This document shows positions 1 through 9,601 of a stretch of DNA of 34,634 nt, piece after piece (positions within the stretch are counted from its first letter, which is position 1; each line of letters opens with the position of its first letter). The notes beneath the pieces were generated by a model. It did no database searches and was not told the origin of the DNA. It saw only the letters and a program-made list of their open reading frames with translations. This stretch comes from Gammaproteobacteria bacterium. GTDB taxonomy: Bacteria > Pseudomonadota > Gammaproteobacteria > Steroidobacterales > XN24. The stretch covers positions 2,118 to 36,751 of the forward strand of contig JAHEFR010000026.1 in NCBI GenBank assembly GCA_024640085.1, read 5' to 3'. Made by a program: the position numbers and the translations under genes.

Positions 1-438
1 GGCCCGGGCCGCTTCGGTAGCGCGGCTGAGCTCGCCCCAGAGATCCGCCTGGAACGACAGGTTGCCGAACACGGAGAACAGGTTGTCGGTGTCCGCCCCC
101 GGGACCAGGTCCCGGCTCGGCTTCCCGCGGCCGGCAAATGCCGAGGCATCGACGAACGGGAACTGGTTTGCCCTGACCGCCGTCACCCCCTGGCGGGCCA
201 CCTCGATGCGGGCCGCGGCGACCCCCAGGTCCTTGTTCTCCTCCAGCGCTGTACGGATCAGGTACTGGAGTTGTTCGTCCTTGAACAGTTGCCACCACTC
301 CAGATTGGCGATGGATTCCCCCGCCGGTGCCCCGGCGAACTCCTGTGGCACATCCAGCTCCGGCCTCTCGTAGTCAGGCGTCAGGGAGCAGGCCGAAAGC
401 GCCACCACGACGACAACCGCAAGGCATGTCCTGATCAT
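1..438 (-). CDS. RND efflux outer-membrane factor, NodT/OprM family (partial, N-terminal part)
   Basis: This gene reads from ATG at 438 down through the window edge, giving the first 146 residues of an outer-membrane channel lipoprotein. The N-terminus has a hydrophobic signal and a lipobox LSAC with the acylated Cys at residue 17, followed by the family hallmark LTPDYERPELDVP. Further on come WWQLFKDEQLQYLI and a helical stretch with LGVAAARIEVARQ, as in OprM and CusC. It starts 1 bp after the stop of the RND permease, so it is the third gene of the same operon. With the permease and adaptor it would form a tripartite pump spanning both membranes. The remaining two-thirds of the protein lie outside the window. 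Confidence 0.9.
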   Translation of the reverse strand, partial: MIRTCLAVVVVVALSACSLTPDYERPELDVPQEFAGAPAGESIANLEWWQLFKDEQLQYLIRTALEENKDLGVAAARIEVARQGVTAVRANQFPFVDASAFAGRGKPSRDLVPGADTDNLFSVFGNLSFQADLWGELSRATEAARA

Positions 439-439
439 C

Positions 440-3400
440 TCAGGCGCCCTCCGCCGGCGGAGCAACCGGCGCCTGAGTCTGCTTCGCCTCGCTCCGGGCC
501 ACGTAACGCTCGATGATGATGTAAAGCGCCGGCACCACGAGCACGCCGATCACCGTGGCGACCAGCATGCCGCTGAACACGGTCATGCCCATGACCTTAC
601 GGGCCTCGGCGCCCGCGCCGCTGGCCACCAGCAGGGGCAAGACGCCCAGGATGAAGGAGAACGCGGTCATCAGGATTGGCCGGAAACGCAGTTTCGCCGC
701 GCTCATGGCTGCATCGAAGACGCTTTTGCCCTTGAGAGACTCCTCTTTGGCGAATTCCACGATCAGGATAGCGTTCTTGGCCGCCATGCCGATCAGCATC
801 ACCAGCCCGATCTGGGCGAAGACGTTGTTGACGTAGCTCTCGTTGAAAAGCCGGGCCAGGTAAAGCCCCCCTACGGCGCCGAAGATGGCGATGGGCGTTC
901 CGAGCAGGACCGACAGCGGCAGGGACCAGCTCTCATACTGGGCCGCCAGTATCAGGTAGACGAACACCAGTGCCATGAGAAACACCACGGCGCCGCTGCC
1001 CTCGGCCGCCTTCTCCTGATAGGACATGTTGTACCAGGCGTAGGACATGTCTGAAGGCAGCGTCTCTTCCGCCACCTCCTCCAGGGCTGCCAGCGCCTGC
1101 GATGAGCTATAACCGGGCGCAGGCTGGCCGGTCACCTCGGCGCTACGGAAAAGATTGAAGCGGTTGGTGAATTCCGGGCCGACCGTCCGGCTGGCCTCGA
1201 CCAGTGTCGAGAGCGGAACCATCTCGCCGTCCGCGTTGCGGACGTAGAACATGCGTATCCTTTCCAGATCCGCCCGATACTCGGGTTCGGCTTGCACGTA
1301 GACCTTGAACAGCCGGCCGAAGCGGTTGAAATCGTTCACGTAAGCGCCGCCCAGGAAGGCGCCGATAGACGTGTTGATATCGTCCAGTTTTACACCGAGC
1401 TTGAGCGCCTTGGGTTGGTCGATGTCCAGGAAGATCTGGGGGACATCGGACCGGTAAAGCGTGAAGGCCGTGGCGATTTCCGGCCGTTGGTTGGCGGCCT
1501 GAAGAAACCGGGCGGCCTGCTCACTGAGATAGGAGGGGTCGTTGCCGCCACGGTCCTGGAGCATGATGTTGAAACCCGAGCCGGTGCCCAGTCCGGGGAT
1601 TGCCGGCGGCCCAAAGGCGAAAGCCAGCCCGCCTTTGAGCTGTTGCGCGAACGCTGCATTGAGTCGATGGACGATGGCGGCGGCGTGGTCTTGTGCGTCC
1701 GGCCGTTCCTCCCAGTCCTTGAGCTGCACGAATATGAATCCCGTATTGCTCTGGAGGGTGGCGGTCAACAGATTGTAACCAGAGACGCCCGTCACGCTTT
1801 CCACGGCGTCGAGGTCCCCGATGATGGTTTCGGCCTGTTTCATCAGGGCGTCGGTGCGTTCCAGAGACGCTGCGTCGGGCAGGATCGCGGCCGCCAGAAT
1901 ATATCCCTGGTCCTCCTCCGGCACGAACCCGGCTGGCAGCACCTTGAAGATGAATAGGAGACCGACTACGAACGCGGCCAACAAGATTCCGGCCCGGACC
2001 ACCTTTGTAGTGAAGAAACGCGCGATGACCAGGAACTTCTCGGTGGTAACCTCGAAGCCCTTGTTGAACCGATCGAAGAATCTCCCCAGCAGGCTCTTTT
2101 CCTCGCTCGGCGGTCGCAGCAGCATGGCCGCCAGTGCAGGACTCAGGGTCAGCGCGTTGATGGACGAGATAGCGACCGAGATGGCGATGGTAATGGCGAA
2201 CTGCTGGTATAGCCGGCCCGTGATACCTGCCATGGTCGCCACGGGGACGAACACCGCGATCAGCGACAGCGAGGTGGCGACGATGGGCCCGGAGACCTCA
2301 CGCATGGCTTCGAGTGTGGCCTCCTTCGGCGCCATGCCACGCTCGATCTTGTAGGCGACGGCCTCGACGACCACGATGGCGTCGTCCACCACGATGCCGA
2401 TGGCCAGCACCAGCCCCAGCAGGGACAGGGTATTGATGGAGAAGCCCAGTAGAGGAAACACGGCGAAGGTGCCGATCAAGGACACCGGCACTGCCAGGGA
2501 CGGTATCAGGGTGGACCTGAAATTCTGCAGGAAGATATAGACGACCAGCAGCACCAGTGCCACCGCCTGGAACAGAGTGATGACGATCTCCCGGATCCCG
2601 GCGGTGATGGGCTTGGTGGTGTCCAGCGAAATGACGTATTCGAGGTCTTCGGGGAACCGCGATTTCAACTGCTCCATCGTGGCGATGACATTCTGGGCCA
2701 CTTCCAGGCCATTGGCGTCCGGCAGCTGGTAGATGGCGAGGACGGCCGCCGCCGCCAGGTCCAGACGCATGTTCATGGTGTAGTTCTGGGTGCCGAGTTC
2801 GATCCGGGCGACATCCTTCAGCAGCACCTGGGAGCCATCAGGGTTGGACTTCACCACGACATTGCCGAATTGCTCGGCGGTCTCCAGGCGCCCGCGGGTC
2901 TGTACGGTGTAAGTGAGCTGGGTACCCTGCGGCGCGGGCTGGCCACCGATCTGACCCGCTGGCACCAGCACGTTCTGTTGTTGCAGGGCACTGGTGATAT
3001 CCGGGATGGTGAGATTGAGTTTGGCGAGCTGGTCGGGTTTGATCCAGACCCGCATGGCGTATTCGGAAAGGCTACCGCCCAGAACCTCCGCTGACCCGAC
3101 TCCCCGGATCCGGGCCAGCTGGTCGAGCACGTTGATGGTGCCGTAGTTGCTGAGGAACTCCTTTCCGTAGGTGCCATTCGGCGAAACCAGAGTTACCAGC
3201 AGCAACGGGAAGGACAACTTTTTCTTGACCGGCACGCCCAGCCGCTTGACCTGCTCGGGAAGGCTGGCGCTGGCTTCGGAGACCCGGTTCTGGGTCAGCA
3301 CGTTCGCCATGTCCAGGTTCGTGCCGACCTCGAAGGAGACGTCCAGGGACATGCGGCCGTCGCTGGAGTTGACCGACCGCATGTAGATCATGTCCTCGAC

Positions 3401-3613
3401 GCCATTGACCTTCTGCTCGATCGGCGTCGCGACCGACTGCTCCACGTTCACCGCGTTGGCGCCGGTATACGTAGCATTGACGTTGACCAGCGGTGGCGTG
3501 ATATCGGGATACTGGGCGATCGGCAGCCGGCCCATGGCGACCAGTCCCACGATCATGATGATGATTGCGAGCACCATGGCCACGATGGGGCGCCGGACGA
3601 AGAATGCAGCCAT
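440..3613 (-). CDS. RND multidrug efflux permease (HAE1 family, AcrB/MexB-like)
   Basis: This 1057-residue inner-membrane proton antiporter is the pump component of a tripartite efflux system. The N-terminus MAAFFVRRPIVAMVLAI is typical of HAE1 pumps. The proton-relay segment GIVVDDAIVVVEA carries the paired Asp residues around 405-412, and the matching Lys lies in GMAAKNAILIVEFA near 940. Two large periplasmic loops and the duplicated membrane halves match the family, and the length is full. The start lies 3 bp after the stop of the adaptor gene, indicating translational coupling. The substrate range cannot be read from sequence; the HAE1 subfamily handles hydrophobic and amphiphilic compounds rather than metals. 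No local repressor gene (TetR or MarR type) is adjacent in the window. Confidence 0.95.
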   Translation of the reverse strand: MAAFFVRRPIVAMVLAIIIMIVGLVAMGRLPIAQYPDITPPLVNVNATYTGANAVNVEQSVATPIEQKVNGVEDMIYMRSVNSSDGRMSLDVSFEVGTNLDMANVLTQNRVSEASASLPEQVKRLGVPVKKKLSFPLLLVTLVSPNGTYGKEFLSNYGTINVLDQLARIRGVGSAEVLGGSLSEYAMRVWIKPDQLAKLNLTIPDITSALQQQNVLVPAGQIGGQPAPQGTQLTYTVQTRGRLETAEQFGNVVVKSNPDGSQVLLKDVARIELGTQNYTMNMRLDLAAAAVLAIYQLPDANGLEVAQNVIATMEQLKSRFPEDLEYVISLDTTKPITAGIREIVITLFQAVALVLLVVYIFLQNFRSTLIPSLAVPVSLIGTFAVFPLLGFSINTLSLLGLVLAIGIVVDDAIVVVEAVAYKIERGMAPKEATLEAMREVSGPIVATSLSLIAVFVPVATMAGITGRLYQQFAITIAISVAISSINALTLSPALAAMLLRPPSEEKSLLGRFFDRFNKGFEVTTEKFLVIARFFTTKVVRAGILLAAFVVGLLFIFKVLPAGFVPEEDQGYILAAAILPDAASLERTDALMKQAETIIGDLDAVESVTGVSGYNLLTATLQSNTGFIFVQLKDWEERPDAQDHAAAIVHRLNAAFAQQLKGGLAFAFGPPAIPGLGTGSGFNIMLQDRGGNDPSYLSEQAARFLQAANQRPEIATAFTLYRSDVPQIFLDIDQPKALKLGVKLDDINTSIGAFLGGAYVNDFNRFGRLFKVYVQAEPEYRADLERIRMFYVRNADGEMVPLSTLVEASRTVGPEFTNRFNLFRSAEVTGQPAPGYSSSQALAALEEVAEETLPSDMSYAWYNMSYQEKAAEGSGAVVFLMALVFVYLILAAQYESWSLPLSVLLGTPIAIFGAVGGLYLARLFNESYVNNVFAQIGLVMLIGMAAKNAILIVEFAKEESLKGKSVFDAAMSAAKLRFRPILMTAFSFILGVLPLLVASGAGAEARKVMGMTVFSGMLVATVIGVLVVPALYIIIERYVARSEAKQTQAPVAPPAEGA

Positions 3614-3616
3614 GCT

Positions 3617-4828
3617 TCAGCTCCCCGTTGTCACGGGGTCCGTGACCGGTGCGCCCTTATTGTCCAGATCCACCGGCTTCGGCACGATCTTCATTCCGTC
3701 CTTCAGGCGCTGCACGCCCTCGAAGACGACACGCTCGCCGGGATTGAGGCCGGACTCCACAACCTGGAGCTGATCCACCTTGTAGCCCGGTTCTATGGGC
3801 CTGAGTTCCACAGTGCTATCGTCAGTGACGACGAAGACGCTGAACAGGCCCTGCTGCTCCTGGATGCACCGCTGTGGGACGAGCAGTGCGTCCAGACGAG
3901 TATCGACCACCCCACGGATCCTGGCGAACTGGCCGGCCACGACGATGTTGCCCGGATTCGGGAAGTCAGCCTCCATTCTGAAGGTACCCGTGGTGGGATT
4001 GACAGCTGCGTCGTAGGCCACGATGTGCCCGGTCTCCTCGTGCACCGTGCCGTCGGCGAGGATCAGTTCCAGCGGCGGTGCGTTCTCACGGGCGGCCTTC
4101 AGCGCCTCGAGATCGCTCGCGTCGGCCTTGAGGGCGACGAACTGCCTGGCGAAGCGCAGGTACTGACGCTCGTCGATGGCGAACCGCACCCGGATCGGAT
4201 CGGCCTGGGAGACGTAATTCAGGATCACCGGATTCGGCTGCCGGCCTACGAACTCGCCGACCTTGGCCGCGGAGATTCCGATCCGGCCGTCGATGGGGGC
4301 ATGGATCTTTGTGTAACCGAGCTCGATCTCGGCTTGTTCTACCCGGGCTCTGGCCGCCTGCACGGCGCCGATGGCTGCCTCGTACTCGGCCACGGCGCCA
4401 TCCAGGTCCTGCTGGCTGACAGCTTTCATTTCTGCCAGGGGCCGTATACGGTCCAGGTCGGATTTGGCCTTGGCCAGCATCGTCGTGGCCTCGGCCAGAT
4501 AGCCGTTCGCCTCCACCACGGCGGCCTCGAAGGGCTGGGGATCGATGCTGTAGAGTAGCTGGCCCTTTTTGACCGGCCATCCTTCCTGGAAGGACATCCC
4601 CTCGAGGAAGCCCTCGACCCGGGCACGGATCGGGATGTCCACCGAGCCCATGGTCTCACCGACCATATCCAGCGCGATCGGCTGATCCCGCTGAATGGGC
4701 GTGATGACCGGAATCTCCGGCGGGGGTGCCGGAGGCGGCTCGGAACTGCCGCAACCCGCGACGGTTGCGGCTGCGAGCAGAATCAGGAGGATCGGCGTGG
4801 GCCGCCGCAGGACTGTCGTTCCGTGCAT
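3617..4828 (-). CDS. RND efflux periplasmic adaptor lipoprotein (AcrA/MexA-like)
   Basis: This 403-residue membrane-fusion protein bridges the inner-membrane pump and the outer-membrane channel. It has a signal peptide with lipobox VAGC (Cys 26) and a proline-rich linker. The barrel-sandwich half SIDPQPFEAAV is followed by an alpha-helical hairpin at roughly residues 100-170, rich in Ala, Glu and Lys. The second lipoyl half has LGYTKIHAPIDGRIG, and C-terminal beta-barrel and membrane-proximal domains include VPQRCIQEQQG. It is the first gene of the operon, with permease and outer-membrane factor following at 3 and 1 bp. The 205-bp region upstream must hold the operon promoter; only a weak -10-like TAGAAT on the minus strand (4951-4956) was seen, without a convincing -35. 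Confidence 0.93.
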   Translation of the reverse strand: MHGTTVLRRPTPILLILLAAATVAGCGSSEPPPAPPPEIPVITPIQRDQPIALDMVGETMGSVDIPIRARVEGFLEGMSFQEGWPVKKGQLLYSIDPQPFEAAVVEANGYLAEATTMLAKAKSDLDRIRPLAEMKAVSQQDLDGAVAEYEAAIGAVQAARARVEQAEIELGYTKIHAPIDGRIGISAAKVGEFVGRQPNPVILNYVSQADPIRVRFAIDERQYLRFARQFVALKADASDLEALKAARENAPPLELILADGTVHEETGHIVAYDAAVNPTTGTFRMEADFPNPGNIVVAGQFARIRGVVDTRLDALLVPQRCIQEQQGLFSVFVVTDDSTVELRPIEPGYKVDQLQVVESGLNPGERVVFEGVQRLKDGMKIVPKPVDLDNKGAPVTDPVTTGS

Positions 4829-4962
4829 GGATCATCCCCGGCGCACGGCGGACACGGGGTCGTGCCGTTCACCACTTTTTCTTTGTGACGTTTCAGCGAC
4901 CTGCCAGGCTCGGCCACCGACGTAGACCCGGCGCTACCGGATCAACCGATATTCTAACGGAA

Positions 4963-4994
4963 AATACGGCGCGACTCCGGGCTGGAGTTGCCGC
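4963..4994 (-). terminator. possible terminator after the NAD-linked formate dehydrogenase
   Basis: On the minus strand, downstream of the large formate dehydrogenase subunit, ACTCC and GGAGT pair around a 5-nt loop. GC-rich flanks can extend the stem with a small bulge, and the transcript then runs into TATTTTCC. The U-tract is short and the stem imperfect, so this is a weak call. The rest of 4829-5033 shows no gene. Confidence 0.35.
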
Positions 4995-5033
4995 GCGCTG
5001 GCGCGAATCGGGCGCATGACCTGGCCGAGAGCA

Positions 5034-7787
5034 TCAGGCGGTTTCGAGGCGGGCGGCGCAGAACTTGAATTCCGGGATCTTGCCAATGGGGTCGAGGGCA
5101 GGGTTGGTGAGCACGTTGGCTGCAGCTTCGGCATAACAGAAGGGGATGAACAGCATGCCCTCCGGCACCGACGGGTCGGCGCGGGTCGCCAATTCGATGG
5201 CGCCTCGACGCGTGACGACCCGGACCCTGGACCCCGTCGCGACGCCCAATCGAGCCAGATCCTGTGACGAGAGGCAGACCACGGCTTCGGGCTCGATACG
5301 GTCGAGGACCTCCGATCTCCGGGTCATGACGCCGGTGTGCCAGTGCTCGAGCTGACGACCGGTGGTGAGGACGTAGGGGAAATCGCGATCGGGCTCCTCG
5401 TCCGGGGAAACAAGGTCCACCGGGACCAGCCTCGCCCGTCCGCCTTCCCGGGGGAACCGGTCCCCGAACACGATGTCGTCCCCGGGGAGATCGGGGCCCT
5501 GGCAGGGGTAGGTGACTGCGCTCTCGGCCTCCACCCGGTCCCAGCTGATGTTGGCCAGGGAAGGCATCAACGCTGACATTTCGGCGAAGACATTCCGGGG
5601 GTGCTCATACTGCCACTCGAGGCCCAGCCGCCGGCCCACTTCGCCGATAATCCAGAGGTCCTGGCGCGCCTCCCCCGGCAGCGCGAGGGCCGGACGTCCC
5701 ATCTGTATCTGGCGGTTGGTGTTGGTGACCGTCCCGGTCTTCTCCGGCCAGGCCGAAGCCGGCAGAACCACGTCGGCGTGCCAGGCGGTCTCGGTGAGGA
5801 AGATGTCCTGGACCACCAGGTGCCGCAGCTTTGCCAGTGCGGCCCGGGCATGGGTGACGTCCGGGTCCGACATGGCCGGGTTCTCGCCCATGATGTACAT
5901 GCCGCGCACCTGGCCGCCGTGGATGGCTGTCATGATCTCGACCACGGTCAGCCCCCGATCCGGGTCCAGGGGCACGCCCCAGGCATCCTCGAAACGGGCG
6001 CGGACGTCCGGGGAATCCACAGGACCGTAGTCCGGGTACATCATCGGGATCAGGCCGGCGTCTGAAGCGCCCTGGACGTTGTTCTGGCCGCGCAGGGGAT
6101 GCAGGCCGGTCCCGGGTCTGCCCACGTGGCCGGTGAGCGTAGCCAGAGCGATGAGGCAACGGGCGTTGTCCGTGCCGTGAGTGTGCTGGGAGATCCCCAT
6201 GCCCCAGAAGATGATGGCCCGTTCGGCGCCGGCATAGGTCCTGGCGACCCTCCGCAGGGTCTCGGCGTCGATTCCGCAGACCGGCGCCATCGCCTCCGGC
6301 GTGAACCCGGCGATCCTGCTCTGCAGACTCTCGAACCCCTCGGTGCGCCGGGCCATGTAATCGGCGTCGAACAACTCCTCGGTCACGATCACGTTGAGCA
6401 TGGCGTTCAGCATGGCCACGTCGGTGCCCGGGTTGAACTGCAGCATATGGGTGGCGTGCCGCTTCAGGGCGGTGCCCCGGGGATCCATCACGATCAGGGT
6501 CTTGCCCTGCTTCGCCGCCTGCTTGAAATAGGTCGCAGCAACAGGGTGGTTTTCCGTGGGGTTCGCGCCGATGACCACGATCACATCGGCCTCTCGGGCG
6601 GCGGTAAACGGTGCGGTCACCGCCCCCGATCCGATGCCCTCCAGCAACGCGGCGACGGAAGACGCGTGGCACAGCCGCGTGCAGTGATCCACGTTGTTGC
6701 TCCCGAAACCTGTCCGGACGAGCTTCTGGAACAGATAGGCCTCTTCGTTGGATCCCTTCGCGGATCCGAATCCGGCCAGCGCTTTCCCTCCTGCCTGGTC
6801 GCGGATCCGGCGCAGGCCGGCGGCAGCGGCGTCCAGCGCTTCCTCCCATGAGGCTTCCCGGAAGTGACTCGAGGGGTCGGCGGGGTCGACCTGGGTATCC
6901 GCGGACTTGGGCGCGTCCTGTCGCCGGATCAAGGGATGCTTCAATCTGTGCGGATGGGCCACGTAGTCCAGGCCGAACCGGCCCTTCACACAGAGGCGGT
7001 AGGCATTCGACGGCCCATCCCGCCCGTTCACGGCGATGATGCGATCCCCTTCGATCCGGTAGGTGAGCTGGCAGCCAACGCCGCAGTAGGGACAGACGCT
7101 GTGGACTTCCCGGAGGTCCCTCGCGGTGCTTCGCCCGGCCGTGTCCACCAGGGTGGCTTCCACCAGCGCGCCGGTGGGGCAGGCCTGCACGCATTCCCCA
7201 CAGGCCACGCAGGTACTGGCGCCCATGGGGTCTCCCTGGTCGAACACGATGTTGGAGTGGCGCCCTCGATGGGCCATGCCGATCACGTCGTTGACCTGGA
7301 CCTCGCGGCAGGCGCGCACACACAGGTTGCAGTGGATACAGGCGTCGAGAAACACCCGCATCGCCGGATGACTGGCATCCGGTGGAGGGGATTCCCCGGC
7401 AGGCAGGCGGCTCCCGGTCAGGCCCAGGCGGTCTGCCCAGCGCCAGAACCGGGAATCCGGGTCGTGGGCCACCGCCCGGTCCGGCTGGTCTGCCAGCAAC
7501 ATCTCGAACACCATGGCCCGGGCCTGTTCCACCCGGTCATTGGCCGTATGAACCTTCATCCCTGGCGCCGGCCTGCGGATGCAGGAGGCCGCGAGGGTGC
7601 GTTCCCCTTCGATCTCCACCATGCAGACGCGGCAGTTGCCGTCCGGCCGGTAACCCGGTCCGGGGTGGTGGCAGAGGTGCGGGATCTCCGTGCCCTCCCG
7701 GCGGGCCACCTCCCACAGGGTTTCGTCCGGCTTGGCTTCCACCGGCCGCCCGTCGAGGAAGAACGTCACCGGGGCGTCCCGACTCAT
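5034..7787 (-). CDS. NAD-dependent formate dehydrogenase, large molybdo/tungsto subunit
   Basis: This 917-residue cytosolic subunit oxidises formate to CO2, or runs in reverse, at a bis-pterin Mo/W centre and passes electrons to the NuoEF-like partner. In order it shows a plant-type [2Fe-2S] domain (C39, C52, C55, C69), two ferredoxin clusters (C150, C153, C156, C160 and C193, C196, C199, C203), and the molybdo-domain [4Fe-4S] site (C232, C235, C239, C266). The catalytic pair is C373-H374 in TRLCHASSV, so it is the Cys rather than the Sec form. The C-terminal molydopterin-dinucleotide-binding domain begins around DFPYVLTTGRQLEHWHTG. The His-Cys cluster between the 2Fe-2S and ferredoxin domains of NuoG and many FdsA proteins has no Cys ligands here. 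The start overlaps the upstream diaphorase stop by 4 bp (ATGA). No Tat signal is present, consistent with a cytosolic location. Confidence 0.93.
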   Translation of the reverse strand: MSRDAPVTFFLDGRPVEAKPDETLWEVARREGTEIPHLCHHPGPGYRPDGNCRVCMVEIEGERTLAASCIRRPAPGMKVHTANDRVEQARAMVFEMLLADQPDRAVAHDPDSRFWRWADRLGLTGSRLPAGESPPPDASHPAMRVFLDACIHCNLCVRACREVQVNDVIGMAHRGRHSNIVFDQGDPMGASTCVACGECVQACPTGALVEATLVDTAGRSTARDLREVHSVCPYCGVGCQLTYRIEGDRIIAVNGRDGPSNAYRLCVKGRFGLDYVAHPHRLKHPLIRRQDAPKSADTQVDPADPSSHFREASWEEALDAAAAGLRRIRDQAGGKALAGFGSAKGSNEEAYLFQKLVRTGFGSNNVDHCTRLCHASSVAALLEGIGSGAVTAPFTAAREADVIVVIGANPTENHPVAATYFKQAAKQGKTLIVMDPRGTALKRHATHMLQFNPGTDVAMLNAMLNVIVTEELFDADYMARRTEGFESLQSRIAGFTPEAMAPVCGIDAETLRRVARTYAGAERAIIFWGMGISQHTHGTDNARCLIALATLTGHVGRPGTGLHPLRGQNNVQGASDAGLIPMMYPDYGPVDSPDVRARFEDAWGVPLDPDRGLTVVEIMTAIHGGQVRGMYIMGENPAMSDPDVTHARAALAKLRHLVVQDIFLTETAWHADVVLPASAWPEKTGTVTNTNRQIQMGRPALALPGEARQDLWIIGEVGRRLGLEWQYEHPRNVFAEMSALMPSLANISWDRVEAESAVTYPCQGPDLPGDDIVFGDRFPREGGRARLVPVDLVSPDEEPDRDFPYVLTTGRQLEHWHTGVMTRRSEVLDRIEPEAVVCLSSQDLARLGVATGSRVRVVTRRGAIELATRADPSVPEGMLFIPFCYAEAAANVLTNPALDPIGKIPEFKFCAARLETA

Positions 7788-9514
7788 TCGAGTTCCTCCG
7801 GGAAGTAGCGCAGCAGCGAAACCAGTGGGTTCGCGGCGGCCTGGCCCAGGCCGCAGATCGACGCGTCCGCCATGGTATTAGCGAGTTCCCTCATCAGGTC
7901 CGCGTCCCAGGAGGGCCGTTCCATGAGCTTGACCGCCTTCTCGGTGCCGACCCGGCAGGGCGTGCACTGGCCGCAACTCTCGTCTTCGAAAAAGCGCATG
8001 AGGTTGAGCGCGACGCGGCGCAGATCATCCCGGTGGCCGAGAACGATCACCGCGTGGGAGCCCACGAAGCTGCCGTAAGGTTCCAGCGAACCGAAATCCA
8101 GGGGCAGGTCGGCCATGGTTGCCGGGAGAATGCCGCCGGAGGCGCCGCCCGGCAGGTAGGCTCTGAAGTCGTGTCCCGGTGCCATGCCCCCGCAATGATC
8201 CTCGATCAACTCGCGCGCAGTGATACCGGCCGGCGCCAGCTTGACACCGGGTTCCCGGACGCGTCCCGATACGGAATAGCTGCGCAAACCTTGGGCGCCG
8301 TTCCGCCCGTGACCCGAGAACCAGTCGGCGCCCTTGTCCAGGATGTCGCGCACCCAGTACAGGGTCTCGACGTTGTTGACCAGGGTGGGACGCCCGAATA
8401 TGCCGCACTCGGCCACGTAGGGCGGGCGGTTCCTGGGTAGCCCCCGCTTGCCCTCGATGGACTCGATCATGGCGGACTCTTCGCCGCATATGTAGGCGCC
8501 GGCGCCGCGCCGAATCTCGATGCGGACATGGTCGGCGAGGCCCGTGCCGGCCAGAGCGGAAATCTCCCGGTGGAGGATCTCCCTCACGGCGGGATATTCG
8601 TCACGCAGATACACGTACGCCGTCTCCACCTCGACAGCCCAGGCGGCGATGAGCATGCCTTCCAGTACGTTGTGAGGATCGTTCTCCAGGTGATGGCGAT
8701 CCTTGAATGTGCCCGGTTCGCCCTCGTCGGCATTGACCGCCAGCGCCCGTGGGCCAGGCTGGGCGCGGACGATCTCCCACTTCCTCCCGGGCGGAAAACC
8801 GGCGCCGCCCAGGCCACGCAGCCCGGATTCGGCGAGCGTGGCGATCACCGACTCGACGGTGCGGCGACCGTCGAGACACTGCTGCAGCACCTGGTAACCA
8901 CCGTTGGCCCGGTAGGTTTCGAAACTCACGAAATCCGGTATCTCGGGCCTAATCTGCCGCTCGGTGACTGCCTCGGCCACGGCCATGACAGTCGCGTGAT
9001 CCACGTGTCGGGCACCTACCGCCGCCGCGGGGGCGCAGTGGCAGCGACCCATGCACGGCGCTGTAACGACGCGGCTGTCATCTCCCAGGGTCCGCCGCAG
9101 GCCGTCGAGCAATTGCCGGGCGCCGGCAAGCTCACAGCTGAGCCCGTCGCAGACCCGGACCGTGACCTCCGGTGGCGGCGGATTCTCGCCGCCGATCACG
9201 TCGAAGTGGGCATAGAAAGTGGCGACTTCGTAGATTTCCGTCTGCGAAAGTCTCATCCGCTCGCCCAGTGCGCTGATGTGAGCGGCGGAGATGTGGCCGA
9301 AGGCGTCCTGGATGTTGTGCAGATATTCGATCAGGAGGTCGCGCCGCAGCGGGCCATCGCCAAGGAGACTGGACATCGCCCGAATCGCGGCAGCATCGTG
9401 CTGACGTCCCTTCGGACCACGAGGCGCACCATCCCTGCCACGGCCGGGGTGCCTGAAACGTACGACGTGGACCTCTGGTCTAGGCATGGGAATTCCGTCG
9501 GAGCACAGGCTCAT
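7784..9514 (-). CDS. formate dehydrogenase diaphorase subunit: fused NuoE-like and NuoF-like domains
   Basis: This 576-residue protein joins two subunits that are separate in many FDHs (FdsG and FdsB) and in complex I. Residues about 45-200 are a thioredoxin-like NuoE domain whose [2Fe-2S] ligands are C122, C127, C154 and C158. The NuoF domain follows with the NADH-binding glycine motif GLRGLGGAGFPPGRKW, the FMN loop ADEGEPGTFKDRHHLE, GAGAYICGEESA and the [4Fe-4S] motif SCGQCTPCR near the C-terminus. There is no C-terminal ferredoxin extension. It carries electrons between NAD(H) and the molybdo-subunit encoded next, with a 4-bp stop/start overlap. The ATG at 9514 is preceded by GAGG at good spacing; an internal ATG at 9487 lacks such a site. 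Confidence 0.92.
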   Translation of the reverse strand: MSLCSDGIPMPRPEVHVVRFRHPGRGRDGAPRGPKGRQHDAAAIRAMSSLLGDGPLRRDLLIEYLHNIQDAFGHISAAHISALGERMRLSQTEIYEVATFYAHFDVIGGENPPPPEVTVRVCDGLSCELAGARQLLDGLRRTLGDDSRVVTAPCMGRCHCAPAAAVGARHVDHATVMAVAEAVTERQIRPEIPDFVSFETYRANGGYQVLQQCLDGRRTVESVIATLAESGLRGLGGAGFPPGRKWEIVRAQPGPRALAVNADEGEPGTFKDRHHLENDPHNVLEGMLIAAWAVEVETAYVYLRDEYPAVREILHREISALAGTGLADHVRIEIRRGAGAYICGEESAMIESIEGKRGLPRNRPPYVAECGIFGRPTLVNNVETLYWVRDILDKGADWFSGHGRNGAQGLRSYSVSGRVREPGVKLAPAGITARELIEDHCGGMAPGHDFRAYLPGGASGGILPATMADLPLDFGSLEPYGSFVGSHAVIVLGHRDDLRRVALNLMRFFEDESCGQCTPCRVGTEKAVKLMERPSWDADLMRELANTMADASICGLGQAAANPLVSLLRYFPEELE

Positions 9515-9601
9515 CCTAACGCCTCGACCCGTATCACAGAAGCGTCTCCGAGGCCGGACCGCCGACCGACGGCAATGGACGTGCTGGCCGGCGTCCGCCG
9601 C

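Noticed and set aside
5605-7323. 572-codon frame on the same strand as the NAD-linked FDH large subunit
   Set aside because: It is Arg/Gly/Pro-rich frame-shifted reading of the real gene; all metal-binding motifs are in the main frame.
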